Assembly: GCF_031326345.1 (NCBI RefSeq)
Contig: NZ_CP133671.1
Location: 4,340,001-4,404,000, forward strand
Origin: Aureispira sp. CCB-E
GTDB lineage: Bacteria > Bacteroidota > Bacteroidia > Chitinophagales > Saprospiraceae
Direction of reading: 5' to 3'
DNA length: 64,000 nucleotides
Below the pieces are notes generated by a model. The model saw only the letters and a list, made by a program, of their open reading frames with translations, made no database searches and had not been told where the DNA came from. Of this stretch, positions 56,713 to 64,000 are shown one piece after another. Numbering within the stretch: position 1 is the first letter of the stretch; every line of letters starts with the position of its first letter. The translations under genes and the position numbers were made by a program.

Positions 56713-57996
56713 CTATCGCATACTTATTGAGCCTCCAGCTTCTATAACTCGACCAGAAATCGTAATCTCATAAGCTTGGCTGGATTTAGCAATTGTTTTT
56801 TTGAGATGTGTCTGATTATAAAAATTCTTATTTCTCCATTGCTGCTTGGCACCTTTTTTCCACTTGATAGCATAATTCGTAACAACAAAACTATTGTCAG
56901 CATTTAGCACAAAAGCCTTGCATGTTTTTAAGGAACCACGTTTGGCAACTTCTAGTTCCGAAATTTTATCCCCTTGCTTATTATAGGTGACTAAATAATA
57001 TTTTTTAGGCAAAATATACTCTGACCAACTCTCCTCCACACTGTATACAACTAAGAAGTAATTTTCTTGTGCCATACACATTTCAAATCGACACAAATTT
57101 CGCCCACTTCGGCTAAAAGCTCTATATCGAGCTTCTTTTACAAAAGCATCAAAATAGCCATACACAATAGGATGTTCTTTTTCATATAGCTGATAATCAT
57201 CATACTTAGCATTGACCGCTTCAAACAAGTTGGTGGGTCCCAAATCATAAGTACCTACCGTATGGGCTTCGGGAGCAGAATACTTAAATGCTTCAAACAT
57301 GGCCAATTTATTGCCTTTAAACAATTGATCATACGAATTCCAAAAACGTTCCCATTTTCTGTAAGCCTGAAAAGCCGTGTCTTGCAATAAGAATTCGTAG
57401 TTTTTCAATTCCTTCGTTTGTTTAAGTAGGCTGTACTTTCTTTTTCTTTTAAGTAAATAGTTATCTATTTCGTAAACATCTTTACCTTGTAATCCATAAA
57501 CTCTTGCTATTTTCCAATAACAATCTCCCTTGTACGGATAGTCTATTTCTATTGCCTTCTCATAAGCAACAATAGCCTCTTGATAACGCCCTTGTTCTAC
57601 CAATGTATCCCCATAAGTTTGGCAAAATCTAGCATTTTCCCAAGCGTACCTACCCGTACCAACCGCTCCTTGAACAATCCGTTGCCACTTTTCTTCCATC
57701 GTTTCTGGCGGAAGAAGAATTTCCCACTCAGGTTCTGGCTCAGGCTCAGGAGGAGGTGGTGGTGCAGGTTCTACCTCTTTGCTTAGAAGCACCAATTGTG
57801 GCGATAAGGGTTGAGACTCTTGAACAGCAATGTGTACATTGGGAGATCTGGATGCTACTGTAACACTTTTTTCACTTACCTCATCCAGTACAATTGGATA
57901 TTGTTTAATTTCAGATTTTTTAGTGTCAGTATCCGAACAGCTTACCAATACACTGATTGACAATGCACAAACATATAGATTCATTTTCATGGGCAT
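56713..57996 (-). CDS. TPR lipoprotein with VIYS-like C-terminal module, paralogue 1
   Basis: 427 aa. Signal ends LVSC (lipobox). A Pro/Glu-rich linker (PPPPPEPEPEPEWE near residue 80) leads to a TPR pair (YGDTLVEQGRYQEAIVAYEKAIEI, then CYWKIARVYGLQGKDVYEIDNYLL) at about 120-190. The C-terminal module has Y-F-L-V-V-Y-S-V-E-E-S-W, LPKKYYLVTYNKQGDKISELEVAKRGSLKTCKAFVL. Lipid anchoring plus TPRs suggests an envelope scaffold that contacts another protein; this is inference. Very similar to the gene at 58103. ATTCTAAT lies at complement 58003-58010, upstream of the start. Confidence 0.75.
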   Translation of the reverse strand: MPMKMNLYVCALSISVLVSCSDTDTKKSEIKQYPIVLDEVSEKSVTVASRSPNVHIAVQESQPLSPQLVLLSKEVEPAPPPPPEPEPEPEWEILLPPETMEEKWQRIVQGAVGTGRYAWENARFCQTYGDTLVEQGRYQEAIVAYEKAIEIDYPYKGDCYWKIARVYGLQGKDVYEIDNYLLKRKRKYSLLKQTKELKNYEFLLQDTAFQAYRKWERFWNSYDQLFKGNKLAMFEAFKYSAPEAHTVGTYDLGPTNLFEAVNAKYDDYQLYEKEHPIVYGYFDAFVKEARYRAFSRSGRNLCRFEMCMAQENYFLVVYSVEESWSEYILPKKYYLVTYNKQGDKISELEVAKRGSLKTCKAFVLNADNSFVVTNYAIKWKKGAKQQWRNKNFYNQTHLKKTIAKSSQAYEITISGRVIEAGGSISMR

Positions 57997-58021
57997 TATT
58001 TTATTAGAATAGTTTATGAAA

Positions 58022-58071
58022 TAATAAAAGAAAGCTTCCTGCTTCTACTCTTTAATAAGTAGATGCAAGAA
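58022..58071 (-). terminator. Hairpin between the TPR genes
   Basis: Minus strand TTCTTGCATCTACT pairs with AGTAGAAGCAGGAA (one mismatch, one G-U), followed by CTTTCTTTTATTAT. A likely end of the 58103-59308 transcript, so the two TPR genes are probably transcribed separately. Confidence 0.6.
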
Positions 58072-58102
58072 ACTCCCTTTTTGGTGCATTTTTTAGTGTA
58101 AG

Positions 58103-59308
58103 TTATCGCATTTCTACAGAAGCCATACCTTCTGTTTCAACGATACGCCCTGTTGTAGTGATTTGATACGTTTTAGTCGCAACAGCTTTACTTTCCTTCA
58201 AATTTTTGTAATTCAAGTAATGCTCAGCATTCCCTAAGTGCTTTTTTGCGCCTTTTTTCCATTCCACTTCATAATCGGTGACGACCAAACTATGATTGGG
58301 ATGTAGTACAAATCCCTTGCAAGTCTTTAACGATCCTCGTTTTGCTATATCTAATTCTGAAATTTTATTTCCTTTTAAATCATAAGTTACCAAGCGATAT
58401 TTCTTAGGCAAGATATATTCTGACCATTGTTCCTCCACACTGTAAACAACGGCAAAGTACGCCGCTTCTTCTAACATCATTTCATAACGATAATTATCTC
58501 CTCCTTCCCTACTAAACATATCATCCGAAACCCCTTCTACAAAATTTTCAAAAAAGCCACTGATAGCAGGACGATTTTCATAGTAGCCCATTTTTGATCG
58601 ATACTCATAATTTGTATTTTCATATAACTCTTTAGGGCTCATTATATAATCTTGAACCAACCTTTTCTTTGGTGCAAAGGTTACAAATGCCTTAAACATT
58701 GCTTTTTGATTAGTACCAAATAAATCATTGTACAAATACATAAAGTCATATTCTTCTCTCCAATTCTTAAAAGCCGAATCATATAACAAAGCACGATAAT
58801 TTCTAAACCCTTCTTTTCTAGCACTTATCAAATAATCTTCCATGGAACCATAAGAATCATCATTCAAAGCATATGTTCTTGCTATTTTATAATACAATGT
58901 TTTTAAATCCTCATAACCAAGCTGCTCCGCTTCCTTATACATTTCGATTGCCTCATCGTACTTTTTCATATCAACCAAAGCCTCTCCATAAGTATAATAA
59001 GTAATCGCATTTCCTTCATCATCTCCTCCTTGCTCCTCTAACTGAACCACTTCCTTCGTCAATTCTTGAATACTTTTTTGTGGTTTTTCATTCACTTTCT
59101 TTTTTTCTATCGTCTTCGACTCATTTTCTTTATTTTTTCCTTCTATAGACTCATCCGCTAGCGCAACCATTTCTACTTCATGTTCTGCTAGAGACGCATC
59201 AATGGTAGGATGTTGTATGATGTCAGAAGTTGGTTTCTGACTATTGTCAGAACAACTTACCAATGTCCATAACATCAATGCCGCAATACTCAATGATATA
59301 CTTTTCAT
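58103..59308 (-). CDS. TPR lipoprotein with VIYS-like C-terminal module, paralogue 2
   Basis: 401 aa. Signal ends LVSC (lipobox Cys19). An acidic Lys/Glu-rich linker (residues 50-100) is followed by TPRs (TYGEALVDMKKYDEAIEMYKEAEQL, LYYKIARTYALND). C-terminal module Y-F-A-V-V-Y-S-V-E-E-Q-W ... LPKKYRLVTYDLKGNKISELDIAKRGSLKTCKGFVL, nearly the same as paralogue 1. Both TPR copies keep the WKKGAK(K/Q) and the final TTGRIVE/TISGRVIE strand. Likely outer-membrane or periplasmic scaffold; no enzyme motif. ATTCTAAT sits one base upstream of the ATG. Confidence 0.75.
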   Translation of the reverse strand: MKSISLSIAALMLWTLVSCSDNSQKPTSDIIQHPTIDASLAEHEVEMVALADESIEGKNKENESKTIEKKKVNEKPQKSIQELTKEVVQLEEQGGDDEGNAITYYTYGEALVDMKKYDEAIEMYKEAEQLGYEDLKTLYYKIARTYALNDDSYGSMEDYLISARKEGFRNYRALLYDSAFKNWREEYDFMYLYNDLFGTNQKAMFKAFVTFAPKKRLVQDYIMSPKELYENTNYEYRSKMGYYENRPAISGFFENFVEGVSDDMFSREGGDNYRYEMMLEEAAYFAVVYSVEEQWSEYILPKKYRLVTYDLKGNKISELDIAKRGSLKTCKGFVLHPNHSLVVTDYEVEWKKGAKKHLGNAEHYLNYKNLKESKAVATKTYQITTTGRIVETEGMASVEMR

Positions 59309-59352
59309 AATTAGAATATTTTATGGTTATCTTTATCATTACTCTCTCAATA

Positions 59353-59422
59353 ATCACATCAAACTGATTATCAAAAGGATATGATTTTATTATTTTTAAC
59401 ACTAAAAGCTGATAATCAAGCT
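59353..59422. repeat. Fragment of palindromic element core
   Basis: Contains AACTGATTATCAAAA and, 30 bp on, GCTGATAATCAAGCTG in inverted orientation, the inner core of the elements at 39893, 55103 and 55663. I do not see the outer ends. Confidence 0.5.
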
Positions 59423-59852
59423 GAAAAGGCAACAAAGTATTCCTTTATAGCACTTATTGAAATCTCTACTTTGTACTTTTTTAATTTAGCACTATGCTTT
59501 TTCAACCCACATAGCACATTAATAATCAAGCACTAACAAACAGCTCAAATAACGATCTTTTTTTAGGTTTCGAATTGTTTTATATCTCATTAAACCCTTG
59601 TAACAGGAAAAAAGATACAGTCAAGCATTATTATCTTAGCCCCTAGTGAGTATTCGGCAACAAAAATGAGTAAGAGGCAGTTCTTTCTAAGTTTTAGTCA
59701 CATAAAAAGGAAAGAATACAAGGTCACAACTAGGTAGTATCCATAGATTTTTATACCTTTCAATAATAAATATGTTACCTCTAGTAATACTTTCTAATAA
59801 AATCCACGAAGTAATATTCTAGAATTACAGATCTTGAAATTCACTTCCCCTT
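59423..59852 (+). other. Intergenic region upstream of comEC
   Basis: 430 AT-rich bases without a supported gene. Presumably holds the ComEC promoter; not identifiable by eye. Confidence 0.4.
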
Positions 59853-61967
59853 ATGACTTGGCAACAAATTCCCTTTCTTCGATTGCTAATTCCCTTTTTG
59901 TCAGGAATAATATCCTACCATTGGTTAGGTACAGCAGTGCCATGGGAAATACTAATTGCTATTTATGCCTTACTTTTGGGGGGTATTTTTCTCTTGCACT
60001 TAAAACCCAAGCCCAATGTCTCTGTCATACGAGGTTGGGGGATGCTGCTTTCTATTTTGCTAATACAAGCTGGATATTTTGTAAGCTATGCCTATGATGC
60101 TCGAAATTCTCCAATCCACTTTGATCAATTTCTAAACGGGAAAGCAACTAATTCTCTTTATATTGCTACCATAGATAGTCCTATTAAGCTCAATGCCAAA
60201 AGTATTAAGGCAACCTTGAACTTATCTATACAAGGAAGCAATATAAAAACCTTGACTCCCTGCACAGGAAAAGTTATTGCTTATTTTCAATTAGATACCA
60301 ATAGCACAAAACTCCAATATGGTGACGTTATCACCTTTCACGCCACCCCACAAACATTATCCCCTCCTTTAAATCCCAAAGCCTTTGACAGTCGGGCTTA
60401 TTATGCTACTCAAAATATTTACCATCAAACCTATTTGCCTTCCGATCAATGGAAAAGAATAGGTAGTGGACAAGGACACTGGCTTTACCACTTTATTTAT
60501 CGCTTAAGAAGCCAATTACTTCAAACACTAAAGATACATTTGCCTTCGCCTAACGAATATGCTGTTGCTTCTGCTTTACTGCTTGGTGCTAAGGAAGAAT
60601 TAAACCAAGCATTGCGAAATGCCTACGCCGATACTGGTGCCATGCATGTTTTAGCTGTTTCTGGTTTACACATTGGAATTCTGGTCGGGCTGCTTTCATT
60701 TTTGTTTAGTTTTATTCGGCGTTCAGATGTTCGCTGGTTGCGAATTAAAACCCTTCTTTTATTGACTTTGCTATGGAGTTTTGCCCTCTTAACAGGTGCC
60801 TCTGCTTCCGTTTTGAGAGCCTGTACAATGTTTTCTTTTGTTCTTATTGGGCAATCTCTAAATCGAAAAATTAATACCTATAATGCATTAGCCGCTTCTG
60901 CTTTTGTACTTCTAACAATCAATCCATTGATGTTATTTCAAGTCGGGTTTCAACTTTCTTACCTTGCACTGATAGGCATTCTTTATTTGTACCCTAAAAT
61001 CTACAAACGCTGCTATATTGAAAATAAATTAGGCGATTGGCTTTGGAATGGTGTTGCACTTTCATTGGCTGCTCAAATTGCTACTTTGCCTATTAGTTTG
61101 TATTACTTCCATCAATTTCCAACTTTTTTTTGGCTTTCTGGAATTGTTGTTGCCGCAACTGCCGGTATTATTCTCAGTGTAGGGATTGCTCTATTATGCT
61201 TCTCTTGGGTACCGTTATTAAGTAGTCTATTAGGATATTTATTATATGGTTTTCTTTTTTTAATGAACAGCCTCATTTTTTTAATTCAACAATTACCAGG
61301 TGCTGTTTGGGAAGGCTTTTGGTTAGAATCTTGGGAAATGTGGACTTGGTATATTGTCCTAATCAGTACTGTTTATTTATTGATTCATCGACAACTCAAA
61401 GTAGCCATCATTCCACTTACTTTAACTATTTTATTGTTTGGTTATCATGCAATGATAGATTACCAACAAATCCAACAACGCCAGCTTTGCATTTACCACA
61501 GTCGCAAGAGTACACTGATCAGTTATCTTAATGGCACTAAAGCCATCACATGGATGGATTCTACTTTAATTGGAAATCCACAAGTACAATATGCTCAGCA
61601 AAATCACCTTTGGTCTGCGGGTATATCTAATCACCAGTTCCATGTTTTAGAAGATAGTGTTCAAAGAAACACCTTATATTATAAGCAGTACAAAGGGCAA
61701 TTTAGGCAACATCGGTTGAGCTTATACACTCCCAAACATCTCCATCATCATAGTCATACTCCTTTAGAGGTAGATTACCTTTTGATTCATGGCAACCCCA
61801 AGTTAAAGAGCATTCAACAAATTGAGGATTTATTTTTTTACAAAACACTCATTTTCGATGCCTCCAATAGCCGATGGCGTATACAACAATGGAGTAAAGA
61901 ATGCCAAAAACTAGGTATTCACTTTATAGATGTTTCTACCCAAGGTGCTTGTATCATTGACTTATAA
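59853..61967 (+). CDS. comEC: ComEC/Rec2-type DNA uptake channel protein
   Basis: 704 aa. N-terminal membrane segments and an OB-like DUF4131 region (about 30-175) precede the Competence domain: LLGAKEELNQALRNAYADTGAMHVLAVSGLHIGILVG near 245 and the LTGASASVLRACTMFSFVLIG segment near 315 are its signature, followed by eight or so helices. The C-terminal 150 residues form a short soluble domain with no metallo-beta-lactamase HxHxDH motif, as is common for Bacteroidota ComEC. ComEC forms the inner-membrane channel for single-stranded DNA import in natural transformation. No comEA or pilus gene is adjacent, so competence is not proven. Convergent with the propeller lipoprotein at 61977, 9 bp apart. 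Confidence 0.9.
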   Translation: MTWQQIPFLRLLIPFLSGIISYHWLGTAVPWEILIAIYALLLGGIFLLHLKPKPNVSVIRGWGMLLSILLIQAGYFVSYAYDARNSPIHFDQFLNGKATNSLYIATIDSPIKLNAKSIKATLNLSIQGSNIKTLTPCTGKVIAYFQLDTNSTKLQYGDVITFHATPQTLSPPLNPKAFDSRAYYATQNIYHQTYLPSDQWKRIGSGQGHWLYHFIYRLRSQLLQTLKIHLPSPNEYAVASALLLGAKEELNQALRNAYADTGAMHVLAVSGLHIGILVGLLSFLFSFIRRSDVRWLRIKTLLLLTLLWSFALLTGASASVLRACTMFSFVLIGQSLNRKINTYNALAASAFVLLTINPLMLFQVGFQLSYLALIGILYLYPKIYKRCYIENKLGDWLWNGVALSLAAQIATLPISLYYFHQFPTFFWLSGIVVAATAGIILSVGIALLCFSWVPLLSSLLGYLLYGFLFLMNSLIFLIQQLPGAVWEGFWLESWEMWTWYIVLISTVYLLIHRQLKVAIIPLTLTILLFGYHAMIDYQQIQQRQLCIYHSRKSTLISYLNGTKAITWMDSTLIGNPQVQYAQQNHLWSAGISNHQFHVLEDSVQRNTLYYKQYKGQFRQHRLSLYTPKHLHHHSHTPLEVDYLLIHGNPKLKSIQQIEDLFFYKTLIFDASNSRWRIQQWSKECQKLGIHFIDVSTQGACIIDL

Positions 61968-61976
61968 AGAATGCTT

Positions 61977-63131
61977 TTATTTCAAACGTTTTACAACATA
62001 CATATCTATATCCCCAGATTCAGAAAATGAAGCACTTTCTCCGATTAAATAATAAGCTTTTTCTGTTTCTATCACCGTAGAAAATTTATCTGATAAATCG
62101 CCTCCAAAACTTTGCTCTTGAATGAGCGTCCCATCAGCACTAGTTTCTAGTAAAAAAGCTCTTTTGCTTCCATTGCCATAGCTATCTGTTTCACCTGCTA
62201 ACAAAAGATTGCCATTACTCAATTCTATGGCACTAGTTCCTCCGTCATGAGCTACGCCACCATAATGTTCTTCAAATACAACGATTCCATCAGTTGAGAT
62301 CTTGGCTACGTATAAATTATGCAAAGGATCGATACCAGAGGAATGGCCACACAAAAGGAAGTGACCATCTAAAGTTTTTCGGATGCTATGAGCTTGTTCA
62401 TATTGAGGCGTTCCGTAGCTCTGTTCCCAGAGTACATTCCCTTGTTCATCCACTTTTAAAAGGTAAAAATCATCGTCTCCATCCTTACGCCTTCCTAACA
62501 AAAGGTATTCGTCTTGCTCTGTTTTAGCAATATTAATCCCTTCATCATTATAAGGGCTTGTATAAATTTTCTCCCATTTCAAGTCGCCTTGGCTGTTCAA
62601 ACAGGTTAAACTAAAATCATTGGTAGAACCATTGTGAGCCGACCCCAACACCAAAATATCTCCATTGCTAGTTTCGATTAAACCTTCCGCAACATCAAAC
62701 TGAGTTGCATCACCATACGTTCTACTCCATATCGTATTCCCATCAACATCTACTTTTACGATCAAAATATCTACTTGTGTTCCCGAATTAGTTGGAAGAC
62801 TTGTTATACCTAATAGCAACAAATTACCATCTGACGTTTTTACAATATTAGTCCCAAAGTCAAGTATTGTTCCTCCATACGATTTTTCAAAAACCAAATT
62901 TCCTAACGCATCAATTTTAGTCAGCGCCAATCCTCCCGAAGAACTTTGTAAACTTTTTGAAGTTCCCACCATATAAATATAACCATCGCTATAAATGGCT
63001 TCTGAGGCATAGTCAACTAAATTCCCTCCATACGTTTTCTCAAATGGCAGTTCAGTAGATGCTGTTTTTGTTTTGTTGCAAGCCATTGAGAGCATGCTAT
63101 ATATCGTGATAAGAACAAAGTATCTAGACAT
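61977..63131 (-). CDS. Secreted beta-propeller-like lipoprotein
   Basis: 384 aa from the ATG at 63131, which places a signal ending MAC (lipobox). The upstream in-frame ATG (63167) lies inside the neighbouring terminator and is rejected. Mature sequence has six to seven repeats of about 50 residues with the pattern F-E-K-[ST]-Y-G-G ... [DG]-G-[ND]-[LI]-L-L-L-G, e.g. LVFEKSYGG, TIWSRTYGD, DLKWEKIYTS, VLWEQSYGT, VVFEEHYGG, LIQEQSFGG. This is the delta-60/SBBP-type propeller repeat found in secreted Bacteroidota proteins. Surface exposed; no enzyme residues. Its stop nearly touches that of ComEC. Confidence 0.85.
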   Translation of the reverse strand: MSRYFVLITIYSMLSMACNKTKTASTELPFEKTYGGNLVDYASEAIYSDGYIYMVGTSKSLQSSSGGLALTKIDALGNLVFEKSYGGTILDFGTNIVKTSDGNLLLLGITSLPTNSGTQVDILIVKVDVDGNTIWSRTYGDATQFDVAEGLIETSNGDILVLGSAHNGSTNDFSLTCLNSQGDLKWEKIYTSPYNDEGINIAKTEQDEYLLLGRRKDGDDDFYLLKVDEQGNVLWEQSYGTPQYEQAHSIRKTLDGHFLLCGHSSGIDPLHNLYVAKISTDGIVVFEEHYGGVAHDGGTSAIELSNGNLLLAGETDSYGNGSKRAFLLETSADGTLIQEQSFGGDLSDKFSTVIETEKAYYLIGESASFSESGDIDMYVVKRLK

Positions 63132-63155
63132 AGATCTTTCGAATTTTAGGTCAAT

Positions 63156-63181
63156 AAAAAAGCCCATTTGTGAAATGGGCT
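63156..63181 (-). terminator. Terminator of the RNase D-like gene
   Basis: Minus strand stem AGCCCATT / AATGGGCT with a 5-nt loop and a U-rich tail, about 70 bp after the stop at 63253 and just ahead of the propeller gene. Confidence 0.88.
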
Positions 63182-63252
63182 AAAATTTTGCTTAAGGATA
63201 AAAACTCCTCTTTTAAATAAGGACGAGTAATCTTTATTAGTGGTTGCAATTC

Positions 63253-64000
63253 TTATGTTTTGACCGTTAAATAAGGGCTTACATCTATTCCCAATTCATC
63301 TGCATAACGTTCAATTAATACTCGTTTATATTTCCTCAAATTATCTAAATTTCCTAGTGCTAATTCATCCATCAAGCGATTGCCCATAATGTAAGTAACT
63401 ACATTTTCACCATGGTTTTCTGCTATTAGTTTTTGAATTGGTTTAAAGACTTTCTTTTTGGCTTCATCACGAATCGCACGTTCTTTCTTTTTGGCTTGGT
63501 ATAATTCGCTGCTCATTCGCTTCAAAGCCTTTTCTGTTTTGGATAAACCTTCCCGCTCTGCTTCTTTTGCTAAGCCTTGATACGTTTCCCAGAGTTCATT
63601 CTTAAACGCATCATTTTTGAGGCTCTTATAAATACCTCTAATTTTCTCAAAGCGATATATCTGTTTGGGACGTTCTGCCAATTCTCTCAAATATTCTTTA
63701 TCAATAATTTGATAACTAGGACGATTGTATTTTTCTGCTATTTTCTCTCGGTATTCTAATAGTCCCTTAAACAGGTAATATTCGTATTCTGACAGCCCAT
63801 GTTTATCCTTTTCTTTTAAGTAATTGTTGTTATCAATATCAGCATAAGAAACACCATCAATTATTTCGTTCTCTTCTTTTATCCAGTCCAAAATACCTTT
63901 TTCCTCTGCCATCTTGATTAGAATTTCCTTCATTTCTAACAAATACAAGACATCTTTTGCGGCATAATTAACTTGTTTTTCAGAAAGAGGTCTCAAAAAC
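63253..64000 (-). CDS. Ribonuclease D-like 3'-5' exonuclease, C-terminal part (truncated by the window)
   Basis: About 249 residues visible; the frame runs off the right edge, so the N-terminal part of the exonuclease is missing. The window begins in RPLSEKQVNYAAKDVLYLLEM, the DEDDy exonuclease motif 3 (Y-A-A-x-D, with catalytic Tyr and Asp). After a helical linker, two HRDC-like regions follow (about 85-145 and 170-240: YEYYLFKGLLEYREKIAEKYNRPSYQI..., FKPIQKLIAENHGENVVTYIMGNRL). RNase D trims tRNA and other RNA 3' ends in the cytosol. The end is complete and followed by a strong terminator. A standalone start at the TTG at 63996 is not credible. Confidence 0.85.
   Translation of the reverse strand, partial: FLRPLSEKQVNYAAKDVLYLLEMKEILIKMAEEKGILDWIKEENEIIDGVSYADIDNNNYLKEKDKHGLSEYEYYLFKGLLEYREKIAEKYNRPSYQIIDKEYLRELAERPKQIYRFEKIRGIYKSLKNDAFKNELWETYQGLAKEAEREGLSKTEKALKRMSSELYQAKKKERAIRDEAKKKVFKPIQKLIAENHGENVVTYIMGNRLMDELALGNLDNLRKYKRVLIERYADELGIDVSPYLTVKT

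Noticed and set aside
59853-61967. ComEC truncated because it lacks a metallo-beta-lactamase domain
   Set aside because: Bacteroidota ComEC proteins often lack this domain, and the reading frame ends naturally after a short soluble tail.

Overview
The window looks like chromosome from a free-living, probably marine Bacteroidota, most likely in or near the Saprospiria. I infer this from the AT-rich DNA with poor Shine-Dalgarno signals, the many secreted proteins ending in type IX secretion (T9SS) sorting domains, short lipoprotein signals, TauE, ComEC and UMF1-type MFS proteins of the Bacteroidota sort, and single-chain L-serine dehydratase. An Aureispira-like organism is a plausible guess that the sequence alone does not prove. 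I see no insertion sequence, phage, CRISPR array or rRNA. One tRNA-Gly(GCC) is present.

Layout. 0-6 kb (minus): a DUF72 protein, then four tandem paralogous secreted GH113-like glycosidases. 6-12 kb: a TauE-type permease with an unknown partner, small secreted or lipoprotein genes, L-serine dehydratase and tRNA-Gly. 12-18 kb: two tandem LVIVD-repeat 'choice-of-anchor B' T9SS proteins and two small secreted proteins. 18-37 kb: three consecutive giant alpha-2-macroglobulin-like genes (about 2050-2130 aa each), all with an intact CxEQ thioester motif and each followed by its own hairpin. 37-43 kb: a sphingosine-1-phosphate-lyase-like PLP enzyme, a sugar nucleotidyltransferase, DoxX and small envelope proteins. 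43-49 kb: a T9SS trypsin-like protease with MAM-like domain, another T9SS protein framed by a 106-bp direct repeat, and an extended SDR. 49-54 kb: a leaderless peptidoglycan-binding/CHAP protein, lipoproteins and an MFS transporter. 54-59.3 kb (minus): four related envelope proteins (two short, two TPR lipoproteins) sharing a C-terminal module, interspersed with palindromic repeats. 59.8-64 kb: ComEC, a propeller-like lipoprotein and a partial RNase D-like protein.

The dominant theme is envelope and secreted biology built from tandem paralogue families: 4 GH113, 2 LVIVD, 3 A2M, and 2+2 VIYS-module proteins. The strongest unusual signal is that A2M genes 1 and 2 are about 99.5% identical over their last 2.4 kb. 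That tract starts at the end of the hypervariable bait-like segment, while their N-terminal halves and baits are clearly diverged. This pattern suggests recent gene conversion that keeps one common thioester/trap half under two different bait halves. A second signal is a family of 160-220 bp imperfect palindromes with a TGATTATCA/TGATAATCA core in intergenic DNA.
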